Source: Tetragonia tetragonoides
Taxonomy: Eukaryota > Streptophyta > Magnoliopsida > Caryophyllales > Aizoaceae
Assembly: GCA_038025085.1 (NCBI GenBank)
Contig: CM076146.1
Location: 16,962,001 to 17,026,000, forward strand
DNA length: 64,000 bases
Direction of reading: 5' to 3'
How positions within the stretch are numbered: position 1 is the stretch's first letter; each line of letters starts with the position of its first letter. The notes below the pieces were generated by a model. The model was not told the origin of the DNA. It searched no databases and saw only the letters and a program-made list of their open reading frames with translations. Positions 1-11,900 of the stretch are shown one piece after another. Both the position numbers and the translations under genes were made by a program.

Positions 1-349
1 TCCCATATAACAAACAACCCTTTAACTAGCTAATCACACATATAAATAAATAAATGTATAATACAAAATAATTTTACAACATTTGCGAGATTAAAGGTCA
101 CAAAATTATGTGCAATTTAAGAAAACATGTAGATCAACGAAATTAATACTGGCTTCTATATTAATTATACTATTATCAAGTAGAAATCATCCACAATCTT
201 AATCAATCCATACACATATGCTTGGGCATTTGTACATCTTATGCATAAGGAAATCTGAAAAGAAACTCCATTTTCAACGTGTTTACTAAAATTGGCATTC
301 ACGAGATCTAATTTGGTTTCCAATTTTAACTCAAAAAAAAAAAAAATAC

Positions 350-456
350 CTTGACCTCAAGCAGCAATAATCCTCGCAAGAAAACTTGGCCACTCTCTGA
401 AATATGTCAACCAGCACATTTTCGTCAAGGTTTGTAAGAGGCTTGAGCTCCACCAT
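350..456 (-). CDS. F-box family gene, exon 1 only (runs off the left edge)
   Basis: The minus strand from the ATG at 456-454 encodes 35 codons containing an F-box-like stretch (PLTNLDENVLVDIFQRVAK, residues about 6-24) and then reaches an AG|GTATTT donor at 350/349. The exon is 107 nt long and ends in phase 2, exactly like exon 1 of the intact relative at 23186. F-box proteins of this type (Arabidopsis At1g67623/At2g35280-like) bind SKP1 through this segment and carry a Sel1/TPR-like substrate part. Positions 1-349 would be intron 1, since this intron is 541 and 630 nt in the two neighbouring minus-strand copies, so exons 2 and 3 lie outside the window. Whether the whole gene is intact cannot be judged. 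Confidence 0.7.
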
Positions 457-924
457 TGACAATATCAGTTGTTTTTTAATTATTTTGAGAGACCAAGGTG
501 TAGGTAAGAGCCACTTTGATGGAGAAGTATCAATAAAGAAGGAAAGGAGATATTAACAAATCATCTTAATCACCCATTCATGACCCAATGAGGTAAGTAG
601 AATAAATACCCCTTTCAATTTTGATGTTATGTGTATGCGTATCCATACGTTTAATCAATTACTGTCACGTGAATATTTTTGTCTTCGAACTGCTTTTAAT
701 TGATCACGTTGTTCACACTAATGGTGGCCGGTTAGCCAATGACTCAATAATATTGTGTGTTATTGAAGACTTAATTGACATTGTAATGTCATATCCATAA
801 AAAAATATCCTGACAATTTGAAATTTTTTAGTTATGTTTAAGAGTTAGTATAAGTGTAATTTAAATAGGCATGTTCACCTCATCATTTATAGACCCGACA
901 AAGGGTGACTAAGTCCGGGTGTAA
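457..924. other. Intergenic sequence
   Basis: AT-rich DNA upstream of the truncated F-box gene. I see no clear TATA box, coding region or repeat before the 156-bp array begins. Confidence 0.6.
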
Positions 925-2632
925 CTACCAAAACATGAAATAACTAACGAGATTGAATTGGTCAATGCGAATATGCAATGAACTTAGTCAATCGGATGAT
1001 AATGTGAGGGTCCTATGAAGCAAAATGTTGTCTTTACGGTTTCGATGCTAATATTTCCATGATCACCCTTTCTATCTACACTACCAAAACATGAAATAAC
1101 TAATGAGATTGAATTGATCAATGCAAATATGCAATGAACTTAGTCAATCGGATGATAATGTGAGGGTCCTCGTAAGCAAAATGTAGAATTTACGACTCCG
1201 ATGCTAATATTTCATGATCACCCGTTTTATGTACAATACAAAAACATGAAATAACTAATGGGATTGAATTGATCAATGCAAATATGCAATAAACTTGGTC
1301 AATCGAATGATAATGTGAGGGTCCTATGAAGCAAAATGTTGAATTTACGATTCCGATGCTAACATTTCCATGATCACCCGTTCCATCTAAACATGAAATA
1401 ACTAACGAGATTGAATTGATCATGCAAATATGTAATGAACTTAGTCAATTGGATGATAATGTGAGGGTCCTATGAAGCAAAATCTTGAATTTACGATTCC
1501 GATGCTTTTATTTCCATGATCACCCGTTCTATCAACACTACCAAAACATGAAATAATTAAAGAAAATGCAATGATCAATGCAAATATGCATTGAACATAG
1601 TCAATCGGATGATAATGTGAGGGTCCTATGAAGAAAAATGTTGAAATTAAGATTCCGATGCTAATATTTTCATGATCACCCGTTCTATCTACACTACCAA
1701 AACGTGAAATAACTAATGAGATTGAATTGATCATTGCAAATATGCAATGAACTTAGTCTATGGGATGATAATGTGAGGGTCCTATGAAGCAAAATGTTGA
1801 ATTTACGATTTCGATGCTAATATTTCCATGATCACCCGTTCTATCTCCACTACCAAAACATGAAATAATCAATGAGATTGAATTGATCAATACAAATATG
1901 CAATGAACTTAGTCAATCAGATGATAATGTGAGGGTCCTATGAAGCAAAGTGTTGAATTTACGATTCCGATGCTAATATCTCATGATCACCCATTCTATC
2001 TACACCACCAAAACATGAAATAACTAACGGGATTGAATTTATTAATTCAAATATGCAATTAACTTAGTCAATCGGATGATAATGTGAGGGTCCTATGAAG
2101 CAAAATGTTGAATTTACGATTCCGATGCTAATATTTCCATGATCACCCGTTCCATCTTCAATACCAAAACATGAAATAACTAACGAGATTGAATTGATCA
2201 ATGCAAATATGCAATGAACTTAGTCAATCAGATGGTAATGTGAGGGTCCTATGAAGAAAAATGTTGAATTTATGATTCCGATGCTAATATTTCATAATCA
2301 CCCGTTCTTTCTCCACTACGCAAACATAAAATAACTAATGAGATTGAATTGATCAAAGCAAATATGCAATGAACTTAGTCAATCAGATGATAATGCGAGG
2401 GTCATATGAAGCAAAATGTCGACATTACGATTCCGATGTTAATATTTCCATGATCACCCGTTCTATCTACACTACCAAATCATGAAATAACTAATGAGAT
2501 TAAATTGATCAAGGCAAATATGCAATGAACTTAGTCAATCGGATGATAATGTGAGAGTCCTCGTAAGCAAAATGTTGAATTTACGATTCCGTTGCTAATC
2601 TCTACATCATCACCCGTTCCGACCCTAGACAC
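925..2632. repeat. Tandem array of a ~156-bp unit, about 11 copies
   Basis: The unit can be followed by landmarks such as CCAAAACATGAAATAACTAA, GATGATAATGTGAGGGTCCT and CATGATCACCCGTTC. Starts near 925, 1081, 1234, 1386, 1538, 1694, 1850, 2005, 2160, 2315 and 2472 give a spacing of 152-156 bp. Copies differ by scattered substitutions and short deletions, for example the loss of ACACTACCA near 1386. The short open frames at 1190-1423 and 1441-1734 are products of the repeat and are not genes. Confidence 0.95.
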
Positions 2633-2954
2633 TATATATACAGTATACACTACTCTGGATGAGTTGTGGGTAGTTAATTGTTAATTTTTTCCACCATCGT
2701 TGTTACTGAATAATGGTATCAAAACGATTATGAACTTAGTTGACAAGTATTTTAGTGTTGTCGTGTTGCTTACTCTATGGTCATGCATAACAGTATGAGA
2801 CGTAAATACCCCCCTCCCCACATAAATAATTAGTAATAATACATTTTACAGAACTTCATATATATAAGAACAATGACAATTTAGTTCGACACCAACGATT
2901 TATGTTTCACGTCTATAAAGGTGACTTCTCAATGCACGGCCTCGGTTATTCCAC
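2633..2954. other. Intergenic sequence
   Basis: Unique-looking AT-rich DNA between the 156-bp array and the hAT-like element. No gene is recognisable. Confidence 0.55.
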
Positions 2955-3346
2955 CAGGGGCAAAACCAGGGGGACTGGCGCAGGCGTGGCCCCCGTGGTT
3001 CAGCCCAATATTACTTCTTAATTTTCGCTGGCCACTGTACAATTACTACAAATAAATGAAAGCGTGTAGAATAATCATCAAAACCTTGCTGGTGTATTGG
3101 TTAAAGCAGGTTAGCTGGGCACGCTTGTTGTGGGTTCGAAACCCTACCAATACACTTTTACTCTGTTTTCAGATTTTTCCTTTTGAATATGGATTTCGTT
3201 TGTCGTTCTTTAACCACTATTTTTAATTTTTATAATCTTATTTCATTCTATTCTAAGTACAAATTTTTAACACTAAAGTATTGTATTTAATTTTTATTTA
3301 TGTAAACTTTGGCCCCACTACCCATAAAATCCTTCTTTCGCCCATG
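2955..3346. mobile_element. hAT-like miniature element (392 bp) with 8-bp TSD
   Basis: The element starts CAGGGGCAAAACCAGG and its other end, read in reverse complement, is CATGGGCGAAAGAAGGATTT. This matches the CAGGGGCGGAGCCAGG-type ends of plant hAT elements. It is flanked on both sides by TATTCCAC (2947-2954 and 3347-3354), a perfect 8-bp target-site duplication typical of hAT. It has no transposase, so it would be a non-autonomous MITE. A tRNA-like segment lies inside it (3088-3155). Confidence 0.75.
3088..3155 (+). other. tRNA-like (SINE head) segment inside the hAT element
   Basis: A D-arm/A-box-like GGTGTATTGGTTAAAGC is followed about 33 nt later by a strong B box, GGGTTCGAAACCC. GTGTATTGGT and ACCAATACAC at the two ends can pair. 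The segment is too short in its anticodon arm and too irregular for a functional tRNA, so a tRNA-derived SINE head is more likely. Confidence 0.5.
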
Positions 3347-3370
3347 TATTCCACGAATTAATTCGTGTAG

Positions 3371-3447
3371 GTGCTCCCCAAAAGGTTTGAACACAGGATC
3401 TTGTGTACAAGTTGCAACTTGTTTACCAGTGAGCCAACAACTCTTGG
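3371..3447 (-). repeat. Second tRNA-derived SINE-like segment
   Basis: On the minus strand an A-box-like TGGCTCACTGG (3436-3426) precedes a B-box-like GTGTTCAAACC (3394-3384), the spacing expected of an internal Pol III promoter. No poly(A) tail or TSD was identified, so this is a tentative SINE fragment. The remaining sequence to 3957 shows no gene. Confidence 0.38.
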
Positions 3448-3957
3448 ATAAATGCTGACCCATTTTAGTACCACTGGATAGTTGTTAGCGGATTGGATGC
3501 CAATGAGGGGATTGGGCCAATCAATCATCTAATTCAAGTGTAATGAAAATAGCATATTCTAATAAAAATAGTCGTTGTTCCTACATTTATATTATATCTG
3601 TGAGTTAAATACCTTATGTTTATGGTACCCTTATATGTAGGGTTAATTATTTGCGTCTTGTGGATGTTCATAGGGTTTGAGTAAGCATTACCTTTTTATA
3701 CGAATTACTCATGCCATCGATCATCATAAACAACAGTTTTATACTAATTGATTCATATGTACAAAAGGCCTCCCCAACCGTTTAATACTCCACCAAATAA
3801 CACATTGAGAGGGAACACATTCAGACACATAGGTCATAATTCAACACAGAAGATATCACAAAAATATTAACCCTGCAACATAATAAACCTTTAACAAAAC
3901 ATGGGAGGGTTTTTAAAATATTACTTAAGCATTTCCCTCAAGAACACCAAGAGCATT

Positions 3958-5265
3958 TCACATAGTGCATAGATATTTGAGGACGACTTCGTCTTTGGCA
4001 AGCATGTTTGCAAAAAGCATCAACTCACGCCTACATTTCTTAAAAAGCTCCACCTCTATTGCGTTCCTACACTCTTCAATATCAAGGCTTGGCCAATGAA
4101 ACTTCTTTCCTTGACATAGCCAAAGTGAGTTATAGTAAGGCAGACTGTGTCTCAATGCTGCTAAACCATTTTCCCCCAACTTCAAGCAAGCAGACTCCAT
4201 CATGGACATTGCGTCTGTAAACTTACTAAAATCTTCACCTAGGAGGTGGATCAAGCTGAGCATGTATTCCGTCCTTACACGACCATGTTTAATCGCACGC
4301 TGGAACCACTACTCACCCACTTGAGGCTTGAACATCTTATAATAATAGAACTGGAAAAATTTTAAACTAAATTTGAATAAATTCTAATAACTTATACCGA
4401 TCTATGTTCAACAGTTATAACAACATTAAATGATACACATACCATTCCAATCACATACATAGCATCCGTGTTATCAATATCGACACACATGCATTAAAAT
4501 CTGTTCAATGCGGTGCACAATAATGGGTTCCTATAGATGTTGTTCCACCTCACTTTGCTCAAGACCGATTGTCGTACACCAAGTCTGTTCATTTTTGTGC
4601 AACTAGCAACAAGCATTGTCAAACCATCAAAATAAAATACAACATTTATGCATGAAAATAAGACTTGTAATAAGATATTTGTGTTGCAGTACAAAAATCA
4701 CATTATTTAACATAATTGAGAGAAATGTGAAGCCATGAATCCATTGAAGTCCATTAATTTCTATAATTAGCATAATTGGTAACACATGTCAAGATCCTAC
4801 CATCAACCTTACAACTCTTAATTTTACCGAAATTAAGATACAGGAAACCCATGTGAAATCATCAATTACATCCAATTCGAATTTGTACCCAATTTTACTA
4901 ACAATTGCGAAACATATGCCAAACCATAGTTCCATTGTTCCTGTACTTTCACTCATCCTTAAAGACGAAATTCCTTTATTACAGAGTATTAATTTCGTGC
5001 ATATTAAACATTATGTAAGAAGATATTCACCTATCAGCCACAAATTTCACTTCTATTATCGGCCAAGTTCGTAATTACAAACATACTAAATTTTACTTGG
5101 ATGAAATTAAATGATAATTTCAATATAATTACTTAAAGTTTACCTTGAACTTAAGGAGAAATAATCCTTGTATGAAGACTTGGCGACCTTCTCCAATATC
5201 TTAACCAACACATCATCGTCAAGGTGTGTAAGAGGCTTTATCTCCCCCATTTGATCTTCATCCAT
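3958..5265 (-). pseudogene. F-box/Sel1-like family pseudogene, three exons, two nonsense codons
   Basis: Exon 1 (5265-5144, 122 nt) encodes MDEDQMGEIKPLTHLDDD followed by the rest of an F-box and ends AG|GTAAAC. Exon 2 (4602-4443, 160 nt) carries the family motif KVRWNN and ends at DAMYVIGM|GTATGT. Exon 3 (4350-3958) holds a Sel1-like part (ESACLKLGENGLAALRHSL) and a C-terminal CRRELMLFANML. Exon lengths and phases (2, then 0) equal those of the copy at 6582. Two in-frame stops interrupt it: TAA at 4496-4494, where the neighbour has Leu, and TAG at 4311-4309, where the neighbour has Tyr. It is therefore probably not a functional SCF subunit. A TATATAAAT box lies about 90 bp upstream. Confidence 0.8.
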
Positions 5266-5352
5266 TGATGACTAGTTTTTTGTTATAGTATTGTCACAGT
5301 AAGGGAGACAAAAAATAGGAGTTGTACTTTAGAACAGGAGATGATTTGTAGG

Positions 5353-5361
5353 ATTTATATA
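5353..5361 (-). promoter_or_regulatory. TATA box of the F-box pseudogene at 3958-5265
   Basis: On the minus strand this reads TATATAAAT, 88-96 bp before the ATG at 5265. The same spacing is seen at its relatives at 7921 and 37614. Confidence 0.5.
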
Positions 5362-6581
5362 GGTGGGAGATTAAAAATCCTTGCGTGTTGGGAGATGGAG
5401 TGTGATAAAGTGGCCAGGTATAATTCAAGAAAGTAATTCAATAAATTAGGGAGGACGAGTAGTTAAATCACCTTTTTATAACCCAGTTTAGCCGACTTTT
5501 TGATCTTCTATATCTCTACTTAGTAACTAGTAGAGAATCTAATAATGTGGGAACAACGCTATGATGACTGCGTTGAAACGCTCATTAAAATGATTAAGTT
5601 AATAAACGTCACATTCGATGGTGGATTATGTTTTAGTCAACAAAATATGGAGTAAGATTCTTTTCAGCTCCAAAATAGGTAAGATTACAATGTGTGAATA
5701 TAGGAAAGGGTTTGCCGTTAGTTTTGATCTCCATATACCTATACGAAAATTAATCGATTTGGATTCGGACTCAAAAATAAAACTAAAACTTAGTTTGGAT
5801 TCGATTTGGACTAAAAATGTATTTGTAGAAAGTTTTTGGAATAGTATTTTCACTGGGGTAAAATAAAATCCAAAATCCAGATGAACACCCCTAGCTAAAA
5901 AACATCAACTGACCCCTACATATCTTAGTTCTTAAATTGACCCAAACCATTTAATTGCCAATATCTCATTGTTTCTATATAAAATATGTTTTGCACATGT
6001 CAATTTTTGTCCCCTGTTTGCAAGGTGCCATTTTTATGTGGTATGAATGGCAAAAGAGTAACATTGACAGGACTACAATTATTGTAATTAGAATTCATAA
6101 GATCACAACCATATTTTTACCTTTTCAGAGTAACAATGATACTGGATAATGTAAGTAATTAATCTTTTGTTGTATGCTATTAGTTTAGAAAACGTATGTG
6201 ATTTAAGCAATGATTTTTATTTAATCGATAATCTTATTTAATTTCTTATTTAATCTTGGATTCGTAACTTGGTTTGGTGGTTGTATGGTAAATAGAGTTA
6301 CCAATAGAGTGGTATACTTTATTGTTTTAATATTTTTTGACATTTTTTTTGTTCGTCTATAAATTTGCTCATATGGCTACAAAAGTCGGGATACTTAAAT
6401 GTTTATTACTTTCAAACAACACATTAACACCCAAAAATACCCTCCAAATAAATAAACGATTCACAAAATAGGGGAGGAATCTAAAAATAATAGTCTACTT
6501 TCACTTAATATCTATACACCGCTCTCTTAGTCAATGTCCTCAAGGCGATAGAAGTGGCTGACCGTTTCTTTGCCCAGAAAC
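5362..6581. other. Intergenic sequence
   Basis: Long AT-rich spacer. Overlapping open frames on both strands at 5618-5866 have no family resemblance and sit in degenerate GATTTGGATTCGG-like sequence. I see no gene here. A GGAACAAC motif occurs at 5549-5556. Confidence 0.55.
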
Positions 6582-7921
6582 TCAGCAAAAAAAACCCAAC
6601 TCACGCCTACATAGCCTGACAAGTTCCTTCAAGGGTTCGTCGGGGCAATCATTTGGATCAAGGGTAGGCCAATGGAATGGGTGGTGAGACACCCAAGTTG
6701 GTTTGTGATGATAAAGGCTGCTCCTCATCTCTTGTAAACCATCTTCACCCAATTTATCAGAAGTAGAAAGTAGCATGAACGCACCATCTTTAAACTTAGT
6801 GTCATCATCAGCCAGCATGTATATTATGCTCAGCATGTATTCTGCCCTCGGATGCCCATTTTCATATGCATGTCGTAACCAATACTCACCGATTCTAGTC
6901 CTGAATAACATGAAATAATAGAACTGCAAATCATTTAACAAAAATAAAGTCAGATTTATATTAATTTTACCAAGCAGAAGTACCAAATAACAATTGATGA
7001 ATGTCTTACCAATCCTCTGAAGTACATGGCGTCTGGGTTTCCACTCTTTACACACTTCTTTAGAAAGTCCAACAGTGTTTGGTTAAATAAAGGGCACTCA
7101 AGAATATTGTTCCACCTCACTCTCTTCAGAATCTCTTTTTCATCACCAAGCGTCCTAATTGTCGTGCAACTAACAAAAAGTATGGATAAATCTTTAAACA
7201 AACCTTCTAATTCAGATGTTTAATATAATTTCATTTATGTATCAATAATCAATACAGATACTATAAACAGAAAGAAAATTTATTTGCAATTCTGACGGCC
7301 ATTGTTTATTTGAGGCTAATTAAAATGTTACTGTTGTTGCTATAAGAAGAAAATTATGTTACTGTTGTTCCTATAATATACATTCATTTGACATTTAAAA
7401 TTTTGAAATATTACTAATTATGAAACAAAATCAAAGTTTCCTATTCCTCCAGCATTTTCAGCCACTTGGTTTAAATAATTCCACATTTCAGCAAAATCAA
7501 TATAAATCAAACTTTAAAGTCATGGAGACTAATCATGAAATGGTTCACGTAACATCAATCGATAAATTTCCAAGCTAATTAAAAAGCAACAAATAATCAC
7601 ATGTTTTATGTTCAAATTTAGGGGTATTATATCGAATTATATATATACCTAGATAAAAAGTTAAAAATCCCAATTCACGTATGTAAATTATCACACATAT
7701 GCATCAAGAAATCTGACACTAATATCTGGAATCATAATGATCATTATATAGGAGGAGGAAATGACATATGGTGTCAAAACTAAATTAAAAAAGAATTACC
7801 TTTATTTTAAACTCAAAAAATCTTTGCAAGAATCCGTGGCCACCCTCCCCATTATCTCTCTCAATACATCATTCTCAAGCATAGTTAGAGGAGTGTTGTC
7901 TGCCATTTCAATTTCAGCCAT
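6582..7921 (-). pseudogene. F-box/Sel1-like family pseudogene, nonsense plus T-run frameshift
   Basis: Exon 1 (7921-7800, 122 nt) encodes an F-box (PLTMLENDVLREIMGRVAT). Exon 2 (7169-7010, 160 nt) encodes RTLGDEKEILKRVRWNN and later GNPDAMYFRGL. Exon 3 (6923-6582) encodes GEYWLRHAYENGHPRAEYML, a Sel1-like helix pair, and CRRELGFFC. Splice sites AG|GTAATT, TTAG|T, G|GTAAGA and GCAG|TTC are all canonical. Two defects are visible: the second-last codon of exon 1 is TAA where relatives have Ser or Gln, and an 8-T run near the end shifts the frame, so the alternative frame reads ELGFFAEFLGKET. It could be a recent pseudogene. TATAAAAG lies 107 bp upstream. Confidence 0.8.
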
Positions 7922-8532
7922 CGAATTTCACTCTGAGACGGTTTGTGAGAGAAACTTTGAAAGGGGGACAAAGGTCAGTATATTTGAACTTATCAATAAA
8001 CGGATGTGAAGATAATCCTTGGTAATTCTTTTATATTTCAGATTGGTGGGATTGAAGTTCGTTTCGATTCCCCATGGTGCCATACTGCCATAGACCGTCC
8101 TTTAAGATGTGACGTTTCGTATTTTAGGCATAGTCCCTATCTGTCAGCAAATTATGTTTTTCTTGAAACAATGAAACTTTGACACTGCTTAAATTGGTTT
8201 TAATTATGACATTGTTTTGGTTTCCTTGGATGGTTTTTAAAGCGGTTTAATTTTCACACGTTGTTGATTTCCTTAAAAAAATGAAACTTTGACACCGCTT
8301 AAACCTGCTTTAATTTTCCATACACTATTTACTTCAGCAATATTATTTTCCTGCATTAATTAATTGTAATTGATGAATTATTTTTAAAGTGTTACCTTTA
8401 AGAAAAATAAAAAATTTGTATTGTTGAAAAAAGCATTATGAACAAATATTGCTAAAAAACATGTAAATTATTTAAAATTCAAATTGTAGAGTGTTTCGCA
8501 TCTTTCCGGTGATAGTTATATGTAAATTGAGC
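7922..8532. other. Promoter region and spacer with a short internal duplication
   Basis: On the minus strand, TATAAAAG at 8035-8028 and a CCAAT box close to 8046 serve the gene ending at 6582. Further right, ATGAAACTTTGACAC occurs at 8171 and 8281 within two ~50-bp similar segments 110 bp apart. No gene is seen. Confidence 0.5.
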
Positions 8533-8911
8533 AGGGGCAGAACCAGGATTAATTTTTTTGGGGGCCGACATAATATGAACTCGCTCGAACAATTAATTCG
8601 GGCAATTGTTTCAATTCAGACTTTAAAATATGAGAGGCGCTCACAATGCAGCGAGGGGTTCATACCATTTCGGTGATACGTATTCGTAATCAATTTCTAT
8701 AGGTGTTCAGACCAATCCAATGATACGTATACGTGAATCCACGCACAGCATAAGGGCAACCATATTGAACGAACGTAATGATTATCAAACCCGAGTTTGT
8801 ATTTCTAGAAAATGATAGGCGCTAACAAAAGTAATGGAATAGTTGTGTAATCGGTCGTAATCAAATTCTCGAGGGTTCGGACCATTTCGGTGATACGTAT
8901 ACGTGAATCGT
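8533..8911. mobile_element. hAT-like element end abutting the satellite
   Basis: CAGGGGCAGAACCAGGATTA at about 8533 resembles the hAT terminus at 2955. The interior holds three copies of a subterminal-type motif, best seen as CCATTTCGGTGATACGTAT, near 8656, 8703 and 8872. No matching right end or TSD is visible and the sequence passes directly into the 168-bp array, so the element may be truncated. A short segment (8744-8786) recurs at 24283. Confidence 0.4.
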
Positions 8912-11900
8912 ATTTTAGTGTAATTAGCTTCCAATAAGCACTTACGACTACAAGAGTCCGTAGGCTCTTATCAATCCAACAACCTACAAAGTGAGCCGGA
9001 GACGTCTAAATCACTTTGGCAATTGGTTTTAGTCACTTATTATCATTATCTATACCTATTTCCACTATGTGTATTTCATATTTTAGTGTAATTAGCTTCC
9101 AATAAGCACTTACGACAACAAGAGTCCGTAGGCTCTTCCCAATCCGACTACCTACAAAGTGAGCCGGAGACGTCTAAATCACATTGGAAATTGGTTTTAG
9201 TCACTTATTATCATCATCTATACCTATATCCACTATGTGTACTTCATATTTTAGTGTAATTAGCTTCCAATAAGTACTTACGACAACAAGAGTCCAAAGG
9301 CTCTTCTCAATCCAACAACCTACAAAGTGAGCCCGAGACGTCTAAATCACTTTGGAAATATATTTTAGGCACTTATTATCATTATATGTACCTATTTACA
9401 CTATGTGTATTTCATATTTTAGTGTAATTAGCTTCCAATAAGCACTTACGACAACAAGAGTCCGTAGACTCTTCTCAACCGAACAACCTACAAAGTGATC
9501 CGGAAACGTCTAAATCACTTTGGAAATTGGTTTTGGTCACTTATTATCATTATCTATACCTATTTCTACTATGTGTATTTCATATTTTAGTGTAATTTGC
9601 TTCCAATAAGCACTTACGACAACAAGAGTCCGTAGGCTCTTCTCAATCCAACTACCTACAAAGTGAGCAGGAGACGTCTAAATCACTTTGAAAATTGGTT
9701 TTAGTCACTTATTATCATTGTCTATGCCTATTTACACTATGTGTATTTCATATTTTAGTGTAATTAGCTTCCAATAAGCACTTACGACAACAAGAGTCTG
9801 TAGGCTCTTCTCAATCCAACAACCTACAAAGTGAACCGGATACGTCTAAATCACTTTTGAAATTGGTTTTAGTCACTTATTATCATTATCTATACCTATT
9901 TCCACTATGTGTATTTCATACTTTAGTGTAATTAGCTTCCAATAAGCACCTACGACAACAAGAGTCCGTAGGCTCTTCTCTACCCAACAACCTACAAAGT
10001 GATCCGGAAACGTCTAAATCACTTAGGAAATTGGTTTTGGTCACTTATTATCATTATCTATACCTATTTCTACTATGTGTATTTCATATTTTAGTGTAAT
10101 TTGCTTTCAATAAGCGCTTACGACAACAAGAGTCCGTAGGCTCTTCTCAATCCAACTACCTACAAAGTGAGCAGGAGACGTCTAAATCACTTTGGAAATT
10201 TGTTTTAGTCACTTATTATCATTATCTACACCTATTTACACTATGTGTATTTCATATTTTAGTGTAATTAGCTTCCAATAAGCACTTACGAAAACAAGAG
10301 TCTGTAGGCTCTTCTCAATCCAACAACCTACAAAGTGATCCGGAGACGTCTAAATCACTTTGGAAATTGGTTTTAGTCGCTTATTATCATTATATATACC
10401 TTTTTCCACTTTGGGTATTTCATACTTTAGTGTAATTAGCTTCCAATAAGCACTTACGACAACAAGAGTCCGTAGGCTCTTCTCAATCCAACAACCTACA
10501 AAGTGAGCCCGAGACGTCTAAATCTCTTTGGAAATATATTTTAGGCACTTATTATCATTATCTATGCCTATTTACACTGTGTATTTCATATTTGAGTGTA
10601 ATTAGCTTCCAATAAGCACTTACGACAACAAGAGTCCGTAGACTCTTCTCAACCGAACAACCTACAAAGTGATCCGGAAACGTCTAAATCACTTTGGAAA
10701 TTGGTTTTGGTCACTTATTATCATTATCTATACCTATTTCTACTATGTGTATTTCATATTTTAGTGTAATTTGCTTCCAATAAGCACTTATGACAACAAG
10801 AGTCTGTAGGCTCTTCTCAATCCAACTACCTACAAAGTGAGCAGGAGACGTCTAAATCACTTTGGAATTTGGTTTTAGTCACTTATTATCATTGTCTATA
10901 CCTATTTACACTATGTGTATTTCATATTTTAGTGTAATTAGCTTCCAATAAGCACTTACGACAACAAGAGTCTGTAGGCTCTTCTCAATCCAACAACCTA
11001 CAAAGTGAGCCGGAGACGTCTAAATCACTTTGGAAATTGGTTTTAGTCACTTATTATCATTATCTATACCTATTTTCTCCACGTGTATTTCATACTTTAG
11101 TCTAATTAGCTTCCAATAAGCACTTACGACAACAAGAGTTCGTAGGCTCTTCTCTACCCAACAACCTACAAAGTGATCCGGAAACGTCTAAATCACTTTG
11201 GAAATTGGTTTTGGTCACTTATTATCATTATCTATACCTATTTCTACTATGTGTATTTCATATTTTAGTGTAATTTGCTTTCAATAAGCACTTACGACAA
11301 CAAGAGTCCGTAGGCTCTTCTCAATCCAACTACCTACAAAGTGAGCAGGAGACGTCTAAATCACTTTGGAAATTGGTTTTAGTCACTTATTATCATTATC
11401 TACACCTATTTACACTATATGTATTTCATATTTTAGTGTAATTAGCTTCCAATAAGCACTTACGAAAACAAGAGTCTGTAGGCTCTTCTCAATCCAACAA
11501 CCTCCAAAGTGAGCCGGACACGTCTAAATCACTTTGGAAATTGGTTTTAGTCACTTATTATCATTATCTATACCTATTTCCACTATGTGTATTTCATACT
11601 TTAGTTTAATTAGCTTCCAATAAGCACTTACGACAACAAGAGTCCGTAGGCTCTTCTCAATCCAACTACCTACAATGTAAGCCGGAGACGTCTAAATCAC
11701 TTTGGAAATTTGTTTTAGTCACTTAATATCATTATCTATACCTATTTCCACTATGTTATTTCGTATTTGGGTGTAATTAGCTTCCAATAAGCACGTACGA
11801 CAACAAGAGTACGTAGGCTCTTCTCAATACAACAACCTCCAAAGTGAGTCGGGGACGTCTAAATTACTTTGGAAATTGGTTCTAGTCACTTATTATCATT

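Noticed and set aside
1190..1734. Two minus-strand open frames with repeated SLVISC/SIGIVNS motifs
   Set aside because: They follow the 156-bp repeat and lack start context, introns or a family. Their repetition comes from the DNA array.
3088..3155. Functional tRNA gene
   Set aside because: The B box is good, but the anticodon arm is not well formed and the segment sits inside a MITE, so a SINE head fits better.
5618..5866. Overlapping 82-aa and 75-aa frames on both strands
   Set aside because: Open on both strands in simple GATTTGG-type sequence, no motifs, no promoter.
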